This document shows positions 44,843 to 53,337 of a stretch of DNA of 64,000 bases, piece after piece. The first letter of the stretch is position 1. Every line of letters begins with the position of its first letter. A program made the translations under genes and the position numbers. The notes beneath the pieces were generated by a model. It had not been told where the DNA came from. It saw only the letters and a program-made list of their open reading frames with translations, and did not search any database. The stretch is from DAOUBP01 sp964474695 (GTDB lineage: Bacteria > Chloroflexota > Anaerolineae > CG2-30-64-16), in the NCBI GenBank assembly GCA_964474695.1, contig CAYYTK010000006.1, forward strand, positions 62,001-126,000, written 5' to 3'.

Positions 44843-44891
44843 CTCGGGTCACAAACCTGGTTTCTCGGAGAAACCAGGTTTGTGACCCGAG
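44843..44891. repeat. 24-bp perfect inverted repeat between tlpA-like gene and lgt
   Basis: Arms 44843-44866 and 44868-44891 are perfectly complementary around one central base. The core ACAAACCTGGTTT is shared with the palindrome at 58515-58563. There is no T-run, so a terminator role is doubtful. Confidence 0.85.
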
Positions 44892-44902
44892 AAAGGCATT
44901 TC

Positions 44903-45646
44903 ATGCTTCCAATCATCCAGCTTGGTCCTGTCTCGCTTCCCACCTATCCGCTTGCGCTGGTGTTGGCCGCCTGGTTGGCGCTGGAAGTCAGCGCGCGGGT
45001 TGCGCGGCGGCTGGAACGGCAAGGCGCTCGCGCGATCGGGCCGGATCACGTTTACAACGCGGGTTTGTCTGCGTTGGTGGCGGGCTTTGTTGTAGCCCGC
45101 TTCGGCCATGTGATCGCCTATTGGCCCGCCTATCGTGCGCAGCCGTTGGAGATCTTCGGATTCAACACGCGGGCCTTTCTGCTCTGGCCGGGGATTGCCG
45201 GAGCGCTCCTTATGTTCGGCTGGTATGTCTATCGGCATCGGCTGCCCCTGGCTGCCATGCTGGAGGCCTTGGCTCCGGGACTGTTAGTGGGTGTCGCGAT
45301 CGCTCAGGCAGGCGCCTTCCTGGCCGGCCATAATCCCGGCGCGCCGGCCGACCTGCCCTGGGCGGTGAACTTCTGGGGTGTGGCGCGACATCCGGCTCTG
45401 CTCTACGAGGCGCTGGCCGCGCTCGCCGTGTTGTTAGTGATTGGGCTCTTGCTCCGCCGCCGCACGCCTGCCGGCATGATCGCCTGGACTGCACTGCTGG
45501 GCTATGGCCTGAGTCGTTGGCTCCTGGAGCCGTTCCGCGCCGAGAGCGCGGTGACCTTCGGCGGCTTGCGAGCGGCGCAGGTGTTGGGGTTGGCGGCGGC
45601 GTTGATCGCGCTTTGGGCGCTGCGGTCGCTGAGCAGGAAGCTGTGA
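44903..45646 (+). CDS. lgt: Prolipoprotein diacylglyceryl transferase-like protein
   Basis: The 247-residue membrane protein starts MLPIIQLGPVSLPTYPLALV and has about seven hydrophobic segments. ARHPALLYEALAALAVL corresponds to the conserved HPSQLYE region, and LSRWLLEPFRAE to the C-terminal RFxxE motif. The Lgt signature HGG/HxxD region is divergent, so it may be an Lgt-like variant. The start codon lies 11 bp after the palindrome. It attaches diacylglycerol to lipoprotein Cys residues. Confidence 0.75.
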   Translation: MLPIIQLGPVSLPTYPLALVLAAWLALEVSARVARRLERQGARAIGPDHVYNAGLSALVAGFVVARFGHVIAYWPAYRAQPLEIFGFNTRAFLLWPGIAGALLMFGWYVYRHRLPLAAMLEALAPGLLVGVAIAQAGAFLAGHNPGAPADLPWAVNFWGVARHPALLYEALAALAVLLVIGLLLRRRTPAGMIAWTALLGYGLSRWLLEPFRAESAVTFGGLRAAQVLGLAAALIALWALRSLSRKL

Positions 45647-45667
45647 GCACCGGCGAAACGCGCGGGC

Positions 45668-47062
45668 TCAGGCGGCCGGCAGGCTATCACGATATCTTTC
45701 AGGCGTGTCAATATCCTGGAGGATTTCGGGTGAGGGCCAATCCACCCAGGCGATCTCATCCGCATGGGCCTGGATGATGGGCCGCGCGCCGACGTCACCC
45801 TGGAGCCGCTCGAACTCCCTGAAAGTGGCAGCGTCGAAAAGGACGGGATTGCCGCGCTGGCCGTTCCAACGTGGGGCAACGACCGGCGCCAACGTCTCGC
45901 GATGGCGCTGGATTAGTGCCGAAAGCAGCTCAGGTGAGATCCCAGGCTGATCCGCCAGCAAAAAGAGGACGGTCTTGCATTCCCTCCCCCTCTCCTGAAC
46001 CGATAGTTCAGGAGAGGGGGTCAGGGGGGTGAGGACCGTCCTGAGTCCCGCTTGCACGCTGCGGCTCTGCCCGGCCGCCCAATCGGGCGCCCGCACGATC
46101 TGCGCATTCAGGCCGGCAAGCGCCGCACACACCTGCTCCGCCCCGGCGCCTACCGTGACCACCACCCGTTCGACGTCCGGGCAGGCCAGCGCCTGTTCGG
46201 CGACGTGCGCCACCAGCTGCCGGCCGCGCCAGGGCAGCACCTGTTTCAGCGCGCCGAAACGCTTCGCCTCGCCCGCGGCCAGGACGACCGCGCCGGTCCG
46301 CCCCCAAACTTCGCGCACCGGATCGTCCGCTTGCGCCGCGCCGATCAGGACAGTATCAATCCGGTCGTGTTGCAGCAGCCGGCGGGAAATCTCGCGCGCG
46401 GCGACCAGGCTGGCTTCATCTTCGGCTTTGTTCAGGAATGGAATCAGCCGCGCGCCGGGGGGTGCGCCTTTCGCACCGCCCTCCGGGTGCGCCAACACCG
46501 CGGCAACCAGGCCGGGAGTCACGGGGTCGCCCAGGGCCGCGCCGGTCAGCGCCGCGATCCGTTCGGGGCGATGGACGTGTTCGGCGTCCAGCGGCCGCCC
46601 CAGCACATCCAGCCCCATCATCGGGACGACGATGGTTGCGCTGGTCGGAATCACCGGTTCGTGTGCTGCGGGCGCCTTGAACGGCAGCCGCCGCGAGCCA
46701 TCTGCTTCCATCAGCAAAGCATCGACTGCAGGGTGCGCCGCGACGCGGTCCAGCAGCTCGGGCGGCACACCTTGCACCTTGTCCTGCTCCACAACGGTGC
46801 CGCCCGCGATCAGCACATGGCCGTGCTCGGCGAGCGTGCTTCCCAGTTGCGCCAGCAGTGCACCTTCCCCTTCCAGGATCAAACGCGCCGGCGCGCGGGC
46901 CATCTGCGTCACGAAGATCTTGGTGGTCATCGTCGTAACCACGCGTTGCCCCGCCGACCGCAATTCTTCGGCCAGCCGGAACATAGTCGTGGTCTTGCCG
47001 CCGCCGCCGGTGAAGGCGACGACTTCTTTGGGGCGGATACGCAAAGCAGTCACAAGCAGCAT
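45668..47062 (-). CDS. YqeC-MocA fusion: selenium-cofactor biosynthesis protein and molybdopterin cytidylyltransferase
   Basis: The 464-residue protein has an N-terminal YqeC domain (about 1-240) with P-loop FTGGGGKTTTMFRLAE, TTMTTKIF and ALLMEADGSRRLPFKAP. From ~residue 245 it carries a MocA/NTP-transferase domain with GAVVLAAGEAKRFGALKQVLPW and GNPVLFDAATFREF. MocA makes molybdopterin cytosine dinucleotide; YqeC is known from genomes with selenium-dependent molybdenum hydroxylases. The fusion links selenium and molybdenum cofactors in one chain. A palindrome at 45986-46020 encodes part of LTPSPELSVQERGRE inside the MocA domain. The ATG at 47062 is chosen because the family motif starts soon after. 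Confidence 0.85.
   Translation of the reverse strand: MLLVTALRIRPKEVVAFTGGGGKTTTMFRLAEELRSAGQRVVTTMTTKIFVTQMARAPARLILEGEGALLAQLGSTLAEHGHVLIAGGTVVEQDKVQGVPPELLDRVAAHPAVDALLMEADGSRRLPFKAPAAHEPVIPTSATIVVPMMGLDVLGRPLDAEHVHRPERIAALTGAALGDPVTPGLVAAVLAHPEGGAKGAPPGARLIPFLNKAEDEASLVAAREISRRLLQHDRIDTVLIGAAQADDPVREVWGRTGAVVLAAGEAKRFGALKQVLPWRGRQLVAHVAEQALACPDVERVVVTVGAGAEQVCAALAGLNAQIVRAPDWAAGQSRSVQAGLRTVLTPLTPSPELSVQERGRECKTVLFLLADQPGISPELLSALIQRHRETLAPVVAPRWNGQRGNPVLFDAATFREFERLQGDVGARPIIQAHADEIAWVDWPSPEILQDIDTPERYRDSLPAA
45986..46020. repeat. In-frame 15-bp palindrome within the MocA domain
   Basis: Arms 45986-46000 and 46006-46020 are perfectly complementary around CGATA. The flanks TCAGGGGGGTGAGG extend the element. 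It encodes a SPELSVQERGRE peptide within MocA with the frame intact. Confidence 0.8.
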
Positions 47063-47085
47063 GGTCTCACTCTTACCGGCGGCAA

Positions 47086-48522
47086 CTACATCCAGCGCAG
47101 CCCTTTCGGGTAATGGCTCTTCAGCCGGTCGCCCGTGCGCTTGCCCCAGCCGATAGGATAGCCATCCACGGCTATCAAGGTCCACCCCGCTTCCCCAGGG
47201 CTGGCCGGTGATTCTCCGCGCAAGTAGGCCGCCAGCTCCCGCACTTCCGCCGGCAGACTCGACACGCGGCGAGCATCACCCACGGATAGACCGAGCGCGA
47301 GCGCATGGCTTGGCTCAAAGCGGTGGCCTGCCTGCTGAGCACCCTTCACGGTCCCCAGCCACCAGCCGGGATGCAGGAAGCGCAGCCCGGTGAGATCGGG
47401 CAGTCCTTGCGGCAGCGCATAGAGATAGGAGCCGACGAGGGCCAGCCGTTCCGCAGCGGGCAGGCTGTTCAAATTTGCTGCGCAAAACGCCGCGAAGGCC
47501 TCTGCAACGAGCTTCGGAGGTCCTGCCGGCTTCCAGGGCTTCACTGTTGACGTCGCGGCGTGCATGCCGGCGGTCGATGGATCCGGTGATCGGTCCAACA
47601 CGGCGACAAAGTGGCCTTCCCCCGGTCCTACATGCGGCCACAGACGGACGGGGCGGGCCAGGGCAGGCGTAGAGTCTTCCCCTGACGGAATCCAATCGGG
47701 TCTGCCGGGCGAGAACCCGGGGTGACGGGGTGGCGCGACCAACTGGAAGTCGGCATGGCGCGCCAGAAAGCGCGCCACCGTGACCTCGTTTTCTTCCGGG
47801 TTAAATGTGCACGTCGAATACACCAGCCGTCCGCCGGGGCGCACCATCCGGGCGGCTTGTTCCAGGATGCCGGACTGGCGCAGCGCGCAGCCGTGTATCA
47901 GTTCGGGCGCCCACTCGCGCCGCGCAGCCTCGCCCTTGCGCATCATTCCCTCGCCTGAGCAGGGCGCATCGACTAAAACGCGGTCAAAGAAGCCGGGGAA
48001 GCGTTGGGCAAGTCGCTCCGGCGTCTCATTGGTGATGGCCGCGTTGCGCGCGCCCCAGCGCTCCAAATTCCCGGCCAACTCCCAAGCGCGCTTGGGAATC
48101 ACCTCGTTGGCAATCAGCAGGCCTTGCCCCTGCATCAACGCGGCGATGTGCGTCGCCTTGCCGCCGGGCGCGGCCGCCAGGTCCAAAACACGCTCACCGG
48201 GTCGCGGCGCCAGCAACTCCGCCACGGCCATCGCGGATGGGTCCTGGAGATAGTAGAGTCCGGCGGCATGATAAGGATGCTTGCCCGGTGCGACTTCACC
48301 GGCAAGCACGAAGCCGGCCGGACACCAGGACACGGGCGCAGCGGCATCCATGCCGAACGCCAGGCCTGCGAGGCCGCGGAAGTCATCCACGCCGATTTTC
48401 AGCGTATTGACGCGCAAACCAACGCTCGGCGGCGCGTCAAAACTGGCGCTGAACGAAGCGTACTCATCGCCCAAAAGATCGCGCATCCGTGCCAAAAAGC
48501 CCAACGGCAACTCAAGACTCAT
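47086..48522 (-). CDS. RsmF-like 16S rRNA m5C methyltransferase
   Basis: The 478-residue Nol1/Nop2/Sun-family protein has SAM motif DLAAAPGGKATHIAAL, LVDAPCSGEGMMRKGE with the first Cys, and VYSTCTFNPEENE with the catalytic Cys. The C-terminal ~150 residues match the RsmF extension with a PUA-like end (WTLIAVDGYPIGWGKRTGD). It methylates rRNA cytosine. The ATG at 48522 lacks a clear ribosome site, because a GCACCAC repeat fills the space before it. Confidence 0.88.
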   Translation of the reverse strand: MSLELPLGFLARMRDLLGDEYASFSASFDAPPSVGLRVNTLKIGVDDFRGLAGLAFGMDAAAPVSWCPAGFVLAGEVAPGKHPYHAAGLYYLQDPSAMAVAELLAPRPGERVLDLAAAPGGKATHIAALMQGQGLLIANEVIPKRAWELAGNLERWGARNAAITNETPERLAQRFPGFFDRVLVDAPCSGEGMMRKGEAARREWAPELIHGCALRQSGILEQAARMVRPGGRLVYSTCTFNPEENEVTVARFLARHADFQLVAPPRHPGFSPGRPDWIPSGEDSTPALARPVRLWPHVGPGEGHFVAVLDRSPDPSTAGMHAATSTVKPWKPAGPPKLVAEAFAAFCAANLNSLPAAERLALVGSYLYALPQGLPDLTGLRFLHPGWWLGTVKGAQQAGHRFEPSHALALGLSVGDARRVSSLPAEVRELAAYLRGESPASPGEAGWTLIAVDGYPIGWGKRTGDRLKSHYPKGLRWM

Positions 48523-48552
48523 GTGATCACGCACCACGCACCACGCACCACA
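48523..48552. repeat. CACGCAC tandem repeat between ggt and rsmF-like gene
   Basis: A 7-bp unit (CGCACCA) is repeated about three to four times immediately upstream of the rsmF-like start codon, where the ribosome-binding site would be expected. Confidence 0.65.
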
Positions 48553-48553
48553 C

Positions 48554-50266
48554 CTACAACCCCATCGCGCACCCGTCCGCCCGCATATCACTCCCGCCGC
48601 ACAGCACACCCGTCTCCGGGTCTCGTAGGATGATCTGTCCGCGGCCGAAAAGTGCGCGCTCGTGGCCGGCCACGACATCGACAGGATGTCCCATCTCGGC
48701 CAGGGCCGTCACCGTCGCGGCCGGGATGCCCTCTTCCAGGCTCACGCGGCCCGCGGCTGTGCCGCTGTTGATACAAAAGCGCGGTCGGTCAAGCGCTGCC
48801 TGTGGATCAAGCCGGTCGTCAGCCAGCGCCAGCACCACCTGCGCGTGGCCCTGGGGCTGCATAAAGCCGCCCATGACACCGAAGGAGGCGATAAGTAGAT
48901 TGGTAGATTGGGAATTGATGGAACCGTCCACCAATCTACCATCTACCACTCCACCGTCCCGGGTGATCATCGCTGGGATGATCGTGTGGTAGGGCCGCTT
49001 GCCGGGCGCGAGCGCGTTCGGGTGCCCCGGTTCCAGGCTGAAATTGTGACCGCGGTTCTGCAGGCTGAAGCCCCAGCCGGACGGCACGATGCCGGTGCCG
49101 AATCCCATATAGTTGCTGTTGATGAAGGAGCAGGCATTGCCTTGTTCGTCCACGACGCTGAAGTAGACCGTATCGGAGCCGGCGACCGGGGCGCCGCGAC
49201 GTTGGTCGAGGGTGGTGTGTGCCGGATCGATCAGCCCTCGACGTTCGGCGGCATACTCCTTCGAGAGTAACTGGTCGATTGGTATGTCGGCAAACTGGGG
49301 ATCGGCGACATACCAGCGCGTATCGGCGAAGGCCAGGCGCATCGCCTCGATCTCAAGGTGTAGTCGTTCGGGTGCCAGGGGTTCGCGGCCGGCGAGGTCG
49401 AAGCCCTCCAGGATGTTCAGCGCCAACAGCGCGGCCAACCCCTGGCCGTTCGGCGGGCATTCCCAGATGCGCAAGCCGCGGTAGGTTGTGCTGATCGGCT
49501 CGTCCCAGGTGCTGGTGTGCGCCGCCAGATCCTCGACCGTCAGGCAGCCGCCCGCGGCCTGTACGGCGGCTGCGATCGCTTCGGCGATGCGCCCCTGGTA
49601 ATAGGCGGCCTTGCCGCCCTCGGCCACGGCGCGCAGGGTGCGGGCCAGGCCGGGATTCCGAAACACCTCGCCGGGCTTGGGCGCGCGGCCATCGATCGTC
49701 AGTTCCCGGCCGCCGGCTGCCTGGCGCAACTGCCGTTCGGCCCCGCGCGCCCAGAAGTAAGCGGTGATGGGTGCGACCGGGAAGCCCTCCTCTGCCAGGC
49801 GAATGGCCGGCGCGAGGACGCGGCTCAGCGGCAGGCGGCCGTGGCGCTCGACCAGGTCGCACCAGCCCGCGCACGCACCGGGCACGGTGATCGTGTAAGG
49901 ATGGTAGGGGGGCAGTTCCACGCCGCACCCGGCGGCGCCGAATCCCTCGCGTTGCAGCCGTTCCAATGTCAGCGCGGCCGGCGCGCGGCCCGATCCGTTC
50001 AGCGCGGTGATCTTCCCGTTGGCGGCCTCCGGCGTTACCGGCGGAGCAGCCTCGTAGAACAGCGCAAAGCAGTCGCCGCCGATGCCGGTGGAGGTGGGCT
50101 CGGTCACGTTCAGGGCCGCGGCGGTCGCGACCGCGGCATCGGCCGCGTTGCCGCCTGCGGCCAGGATCTCCAGCCCGGCAGCCGCAGCTAACGGCTGCGA
50201 TGCCGCCACCATGCCGCGGCGGCCGTAGACGGGCGAGCGGCGGGACGCGAAAATCAGCTCAGACAT
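48554..50266 (-). CDS. ggt: Gamma-glutamyltransferase family protein
   Basis: The 570-residue protein starts with MSELIFASRRSPVYGRRGMV and has the GGT N-terminal GGNAADAAVATAAALNVTEP and GIGGDCFALFY motifs. The catalytic Thr that starts the small subunit lies in GSDTVYFSVVDEQGNACSF. The end of the protein reads GGSDMRADGCAMGL. No signal peptide is visible, so it may be cytoplasmic. It transfers or hydrolyses gamma-glutamyl groups. A repeat at 48895-48951 encodes a segment (RLVDGSINSQSTNLL) before the conserved MGG region. Confidence 0.88.
   Translation of the reverse strand: MSELIFASRRSPVYGRRGMVAASQPLAAAAGLEILAAGGNAADAAVATAAALNVTEPTSTGIGGDCFALFYEAAPPVTPEAANGKITALNGSGRAPAALTLERLQREGFGAAGCGVELPPYHPYTITVPGACAGWCDLVERHGRLPLSRVLAPAIRLAEEGFPVAPITAYFWARGAERQLRQAAGGRELTIDGRAPKPGEVFRNPGLARTLRAVAEGGKAAYYQGRIAEAIAAAVQAAGGCLTVEDLAAHTSTWDEPISTTYRGLRIWECPPNGQGLAALLALNILEGFDLAGREPLAPERLHLEIEAMRLAFADTRWYVADPQFADIPIDQLLSKEYAAERRGLIDPAHTTLDQRRGAPVAGSDTVYFSVVDEQGNACSFINSNYMGFGTGIVPSGWGFSLQNRGHNFSLEPGHPNALAPGKRPYHTIIPAMITRDGGVVDGRLVDGSINSQSTNLLIASFGVMGGFMQPQGHAQVVLALADDRLDPQAALDRPRFCINSGTAAGRVSLEEGIPAATVTALAEMGHPVDVVAGHERALFGRGQIILRDPETGVLCGGSDMRADGCAMGL
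48895..48951. repeat. In-frame CCAATCTACC-type palindrome in ggt
   Basis: GTAGATTGG (48895-48903) is complementary to CCAATCTAC (48931-48939), with further TAGATTGG and CATCTACCAC units. It encodes VVDGRLVDGSINSQSTNLL in ggt with the frame intact. The same units form the large palindrome at 62757-62914. Confidence 0.75.
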
Positions 50267-50275
50267 GTGAAAGCC

Positions 50276-51874
50276 TTACGGTTGAGGCACGTGGTAGATG
50301 CGTACTTCATATCCGCCATCGGTGAAGACCTTGACTTCCTCAAAGGTGCTGAAGAACGTTTCGTAACGTGCGATCGCAGGCGCGAACTGGACCGGGTCGG
50401 CATAGAAACGCCGGAACATGGTCTCGCTGAATACCAGGTAGTCGTACCCCTCGGTGACGTACCACTCTGCCGGGTGATCGTTCAGCTTGTAAAAGCCCTG
50501 GACCACGAATTTCTGCGGGTCGATCCAGGGGGAATACGACTCGATGCCAATGCGCGATCCCGCTGGCAGGTTGTGCTCGATCCACTCGCGAGCCGTGTCG
50601 AGGCTATCCGGCTGCATGAGGCGCACCGTATCGCGGACGGTCCCGACCAGGGGAAAGATCAGTGCGACGACAAGAAGGGCAGCCGCGGCGTTTAGCTGGA
50701 TGCCGGTGTAGCCAGAGGCCCGGGACGGCAGAAGGCTCACAAGCCAGTAGGCAGCCAGGACCGCGAAAAGGGGCAGAAGCGGCAGCGCCGTGCGTTCGAA
50801 GTGGACGGCGAATGCGCTGATGAAGAGCAGATAACTCAGAGATGTTATGGCAATTAAGAGCGCGCCGCGCGAACGCCGGAAAATGCCCCAAATGATCCCG
50901 GCGGCTGCCAGCAGCAGCATCGGACCTTCGGTCCGCCAGAAAAAACTCAGGTACCATGCCAAAGAGTTTCCGGCGTTCCCGGCATGGCCTCCGGTGTAAT
51001 GGCGAACGTCGATCAGAGCGCCCTTGAGGAAGGTTTGGTAATCCAGTACGGCGAATGGTGTCGTCGCCACGAAGAGAATGAGGCTGACAACCCCGGCAGC
51101 GTACAGCCGCCAATCCTTGATCCCGCGCCAGCCCGAACGAAGAAAGTGCGCCAGGACGATTGCCAGGGCGAAGACCGCGGCGTTGTACTTGGTCCCTGCG
51201 GCCAGGCCGAGCGCCGCGCCAGCCAGGATGTAGTGGCGTGTTCGTCCCTCCTGGCAGACGCGCCACGCTGCCCAGGTGACAAGGGTTGTGAAAAAGGCGA
51301 GCGGTCCATCCGGGATCAGGAACCGGCTGTTGGCGACCAGGGTTGGCGACAAAGCTGCCCACAGACCCGCCAGCACGCCGCCAAAGGTAGAATGGGTGAT
51401 CCGGCGTGCGAGATCGAAAGTCAGCGCCACCGTGGCGACGCCTAACACCGCGGAAAAGCAGCGTCCGCCGAGGAACAGCATCGGTAGGGTTGTCTTGCCG
51501 GACCCGCCGATGAGCAGCACGGGCTCCGCTAGATCGGCCAGGCTGCCGAATACGCCGAACAGCCGACCGATACCGTAGTACACCAGGTAGCCGAAGGCAT
51601 TGATATAGTAGTAGAGCGATGGGTAAATGAAATCGTGTGGATTCGGATCGCCCGTCTTGACCATCTTTAAGACCTGGACGACCCAGAACGGCTCATCGGG
51701 ATGCTCGACGTAAGGCAGCCCGAAATTGATCCCCCACAGCCGCAGGCCAAGCGCAACGACCAGCACGCCCGCCAGGCACCACGACGCGCAGCGTGTCATG
51801 GGGTCGAGAAACGATCGAGCGACTGGCATCGCTGAAAAACGGTATCCGGTGTAGCCCCCAGCCCGGTCTGCCAT
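50276..51874 (-). CDS. GT39/ArnT-like membrane glycosyltransferase
   Basis: The 532-residue protein has multiple hydrophobic segments and an N-terminal lumenal-type motif VEHPDEPFW, corresponding to the DE acidic motif of PMT/ArnT-like (GT-C) enzymes that use polyprenyl-phosphate sugars. The SDR-like loop is absent. A C-terminal extracytoplasmic domain includes IGIESYSPWIDPQ. The ATG at 51874 follows GGAAGGAGAT. The acceptor is unknown. It lies 9 bp after the ggt gene start on the same strand. Confidence 0.8.
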   Translation of the reverse strand: MADRAGGYTGYRFSAMPVARSFLDPMTRCASWCLAGVLVVALGLRLWGINFGLPYVEHPDEPFWVVQVLKMVKTGDPNPHDFIYPSLYYYINAFGYLVYYGIGRLFGVFGSLADLAEPVLLIGGSGKTTLPMLFLGGRCFSAVLGVATVALTFDLARRITHSTFGGVLAGLWAALSPTLVANSRFLIPDGPLAFFTTLVTWAAWRVCQEGRTRHYILAGAALGLAAGTKYNAAVFALAIVLAHFLRSGWRGIKDWRLYAAGVVSLILFVATTPFAVLDYQTFLKGALIDVRHYTGGHAGNAGNSLAWYLSFFWRTEGPMLLLAAAGIIWGIFRRSRGALLIAITSLSYLLFISAFAVHFERTALPLLPLFAVLAAYWLVSLLPSRASGYTGIQLNAAAALLVVALIFPLVGTVRDTVRLMQPDSLDTAREWIEHNLPAGSRIGIESYSPWIDPQKFVVQGFYKLNDHPAEWYVTEGYDYLVFSETMFRRFYADPVQFAPAIARYETFFSTFEEVKVFTDGGYEVRIYHVPQP

Positions 51875-51892
51875 ATCTCCTTCCTTACTACA

Positions 51893-52492
51893 CTACTCGC
51901 TGAGAAGGTTGACCTGCCCTGTCTCCAGCTCATAGCGCGCGCCAACGACCAGCAGCTTCTCGTCTGCGATCAACCGTGTCAGGATGGGCTGTGCCGCGCG
52001 AAGCTCTGCCACGGCCAGCTTGACATTGGCCGTAATTGCGCCGTCGATAACGGCGTCGACACTGCTTCTTCCGGAGGTTGCCGCTTGTTCAATGGCCGGC
52101 CGGATGCGCTCGATGATGCTGCCGATGTGCCCGGGCGCATGGCCGCCCTGGACCGCAGCGGTCACTGCACCGCAACGGCTGTGTCCCAACACCATCACAA
52201 CGCTCACGCCCAGGTGCTCGGCCGCGTATTCGACGCTCCCCAGCATCGCATCATCCAGCACATTGCCGGCATCGCGGATCACAAACAGGTCGCCCAGGCC
52301 GCAGTCAAAGATGATCTCCGGCGGCACGCGCGAGTCGGAGCAGGTGATGATCGCGGCGAACGGCTCTTGCCCGTTGATGATTTCGGTCCGGCGATCGGTC
52401 GTCTGGTGCGGACGCGTCGGGTGTCCGTCCATAAAGCGCCGATTGCCTTCTAATAAGATTCCCAGAGCTTGGGCAGGATTCAGGGTTGTCAT
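51893..52492 (-). CDS. Beta-class carbonic anhydrase
   Basis: The 199-residue protein has the beta-carbonic anhydrase motifs ITCSDSRVPPE (zinc Cys and Asp/Arg dyad), VIRDAGNV and LGHSRCGAV (His and second Cys), so all zinc ligands are present. It interconverts CO2 and bicarbonate in the cytoplasm. It sits 18 bp upstream of the GT39 gene and 5 bp after the nitroreductase gene. Confidence 0.93.
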   Translation of the reverse strand: MTTLNPAQALGILLEGNRRFMDGHPTRPHQTTDRRTEIINGQEPFAAIITCSDSRVPPEIIFDCGLGDLFVIRDAGNVLDDAMLGSVEYAAEHLGVSVVMVLGHSRCGAVTAAVQGGHAPGHIGSIIERIRPAIEQAATSGRSSVDAVIDGAITANVKLAVAELRAAQPILTRLIADEKLLVVGARYELETGQVNLLSE

Positions 52493-52497
52493 CGCCG

Positions 52498-53097
52498 CTA
52501 CCCCTTTTCGCCGATGATGAGATCAGTCAGGCGCCGCTTCGGCACATGATGGACCCCCTCGGCGTCGCGCCAGTACTTGATGTCGCCGTCCGGGCCGATC
52601 TCTTCAACGACCACTGTCTCCTTCGGCTTGCCGAGCGCCAGCACCACCAGGATTTCGTAGCGTTCGGGGATGGCCAACGCCTGGCGCAGTTGGTCGCGCT
52701 TCACCGAGCCGATGATGCAGCCGCCCAACCCGCGTTCCACTGCGCCCAGCAGGATGTTCTGCACGGCCAGGCCATGATCGACGCCGACGTAGGCCGACAG
52801 GCTCAGCGCCGTATCGGCCAGGACAACGATATAGGCTGCCGGCCGTTCGCCCTCTTCCGGCCCGGGCCAATCCTTCAGGTAGCCGGCCCAAGCCAGCGTG
52901 GGGAAGATTTCAGCGTTGGTCTCCCGGTCGGTGCTGAGGATGTAACGCAGCGGTTGGCGGTTAGCCGCCGACGCCGACAGCCGCGCCAGGTCGACCAGCT
53001 CGCGCAGGGTCGCAATGGCGATGGGCGCGTCCTCATAGAAACGGCGATAGGTGCGATTCCGCGTCACGAGTGACGGCAACACCAGGTCTTTCAGCAT
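52498..53097 (-). CDS. Nitroreductase family protein
   Basis: The 199-residue FMN-binding protein has RTYRRFYEDAPIAIATLREL at the start, ARLSASAANRQPLRYI, and GLGGCIIGSVKRDQLRQ, as in the nitroreductase superfamily. GGAGG lies before the ATG. The substrate is unknown; members reduce nitroaromatics, quinones or flavins with NAD(P)H. It opens the minus-strand set nitroreductase-carbonic anhydrase-GT39-ggt. Confidence 0.85.
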   Translation of the reverse strand: MLKDLVLPSLVTRNRTYRRFYEDAPIAIATLRELVDLARLSASAANRQPLRYILSTDRETNAEIFPTLAWAGYLKDWPGPEEGERPAAYIVVLADTALSLSAYVGVDHGLAVQNILLGAVERGLGGCIIGSVKRDQLRQALAIPERYEILVVLALGKPKETVVVEEIGPDGDIKYWRDAEGVHHVPKRRLTDLIIGEKG

Positions 53098-53137
53098 ATG
53101 GCGCCTCCGGAGGTAAGTTTAGGTGGGCGTTATCATA

Positions 53138-53177
53138 ACATAGCCCCGTGAGCCTTCACAAGCTCACGGGGCTATGT
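53138..53177. terminator. 16-bp perfect hairpin upstream of the nitroreductase gene
   Basis: Arms 53138-53153 and 53162-53177 are perfectly complementary with an 8-nt loop. On the minus strand it lies downstream of xdhA and upstream of the nitroreductase gene, so it could end xdhA transcription; there is no clear T-run. Confidence 0.55.
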
Positions 53178-53214
53178 AGAATGCGTTTAGCGTTGGAGGC
53201 AGAACTAAACGGAT

Positions 53215-53337
53215 CATCCTGAGCGGAACGGAGCCGCCCAGTCGTGCGGGCGGCGGAGTGCAGTCGAAGGATGCGGCTCTGCCCGATGGCCGCTGCGCAC
53301 CCTTCGACTGCGCACTGCGGTGCTCCGCTCAGGGTGC
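53215..53337. repeat. CATCCTGAGCGGA...TCGAAGGATG repeat pair overlapping the xdhA stop
   Basis: CATCCTGAGCG and GTCGAAGGATG flank the left half, and CACCCTTCGACT and GCTCAGGGTGC the right half. Both halves are imperfect palindromes that share the CTTCGACT/CCGCTCAGG core. The xdhA stop (53329-53331) falls inside the right half, so the last residues of xdhA come from the repeat. Confidence 0.75.
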
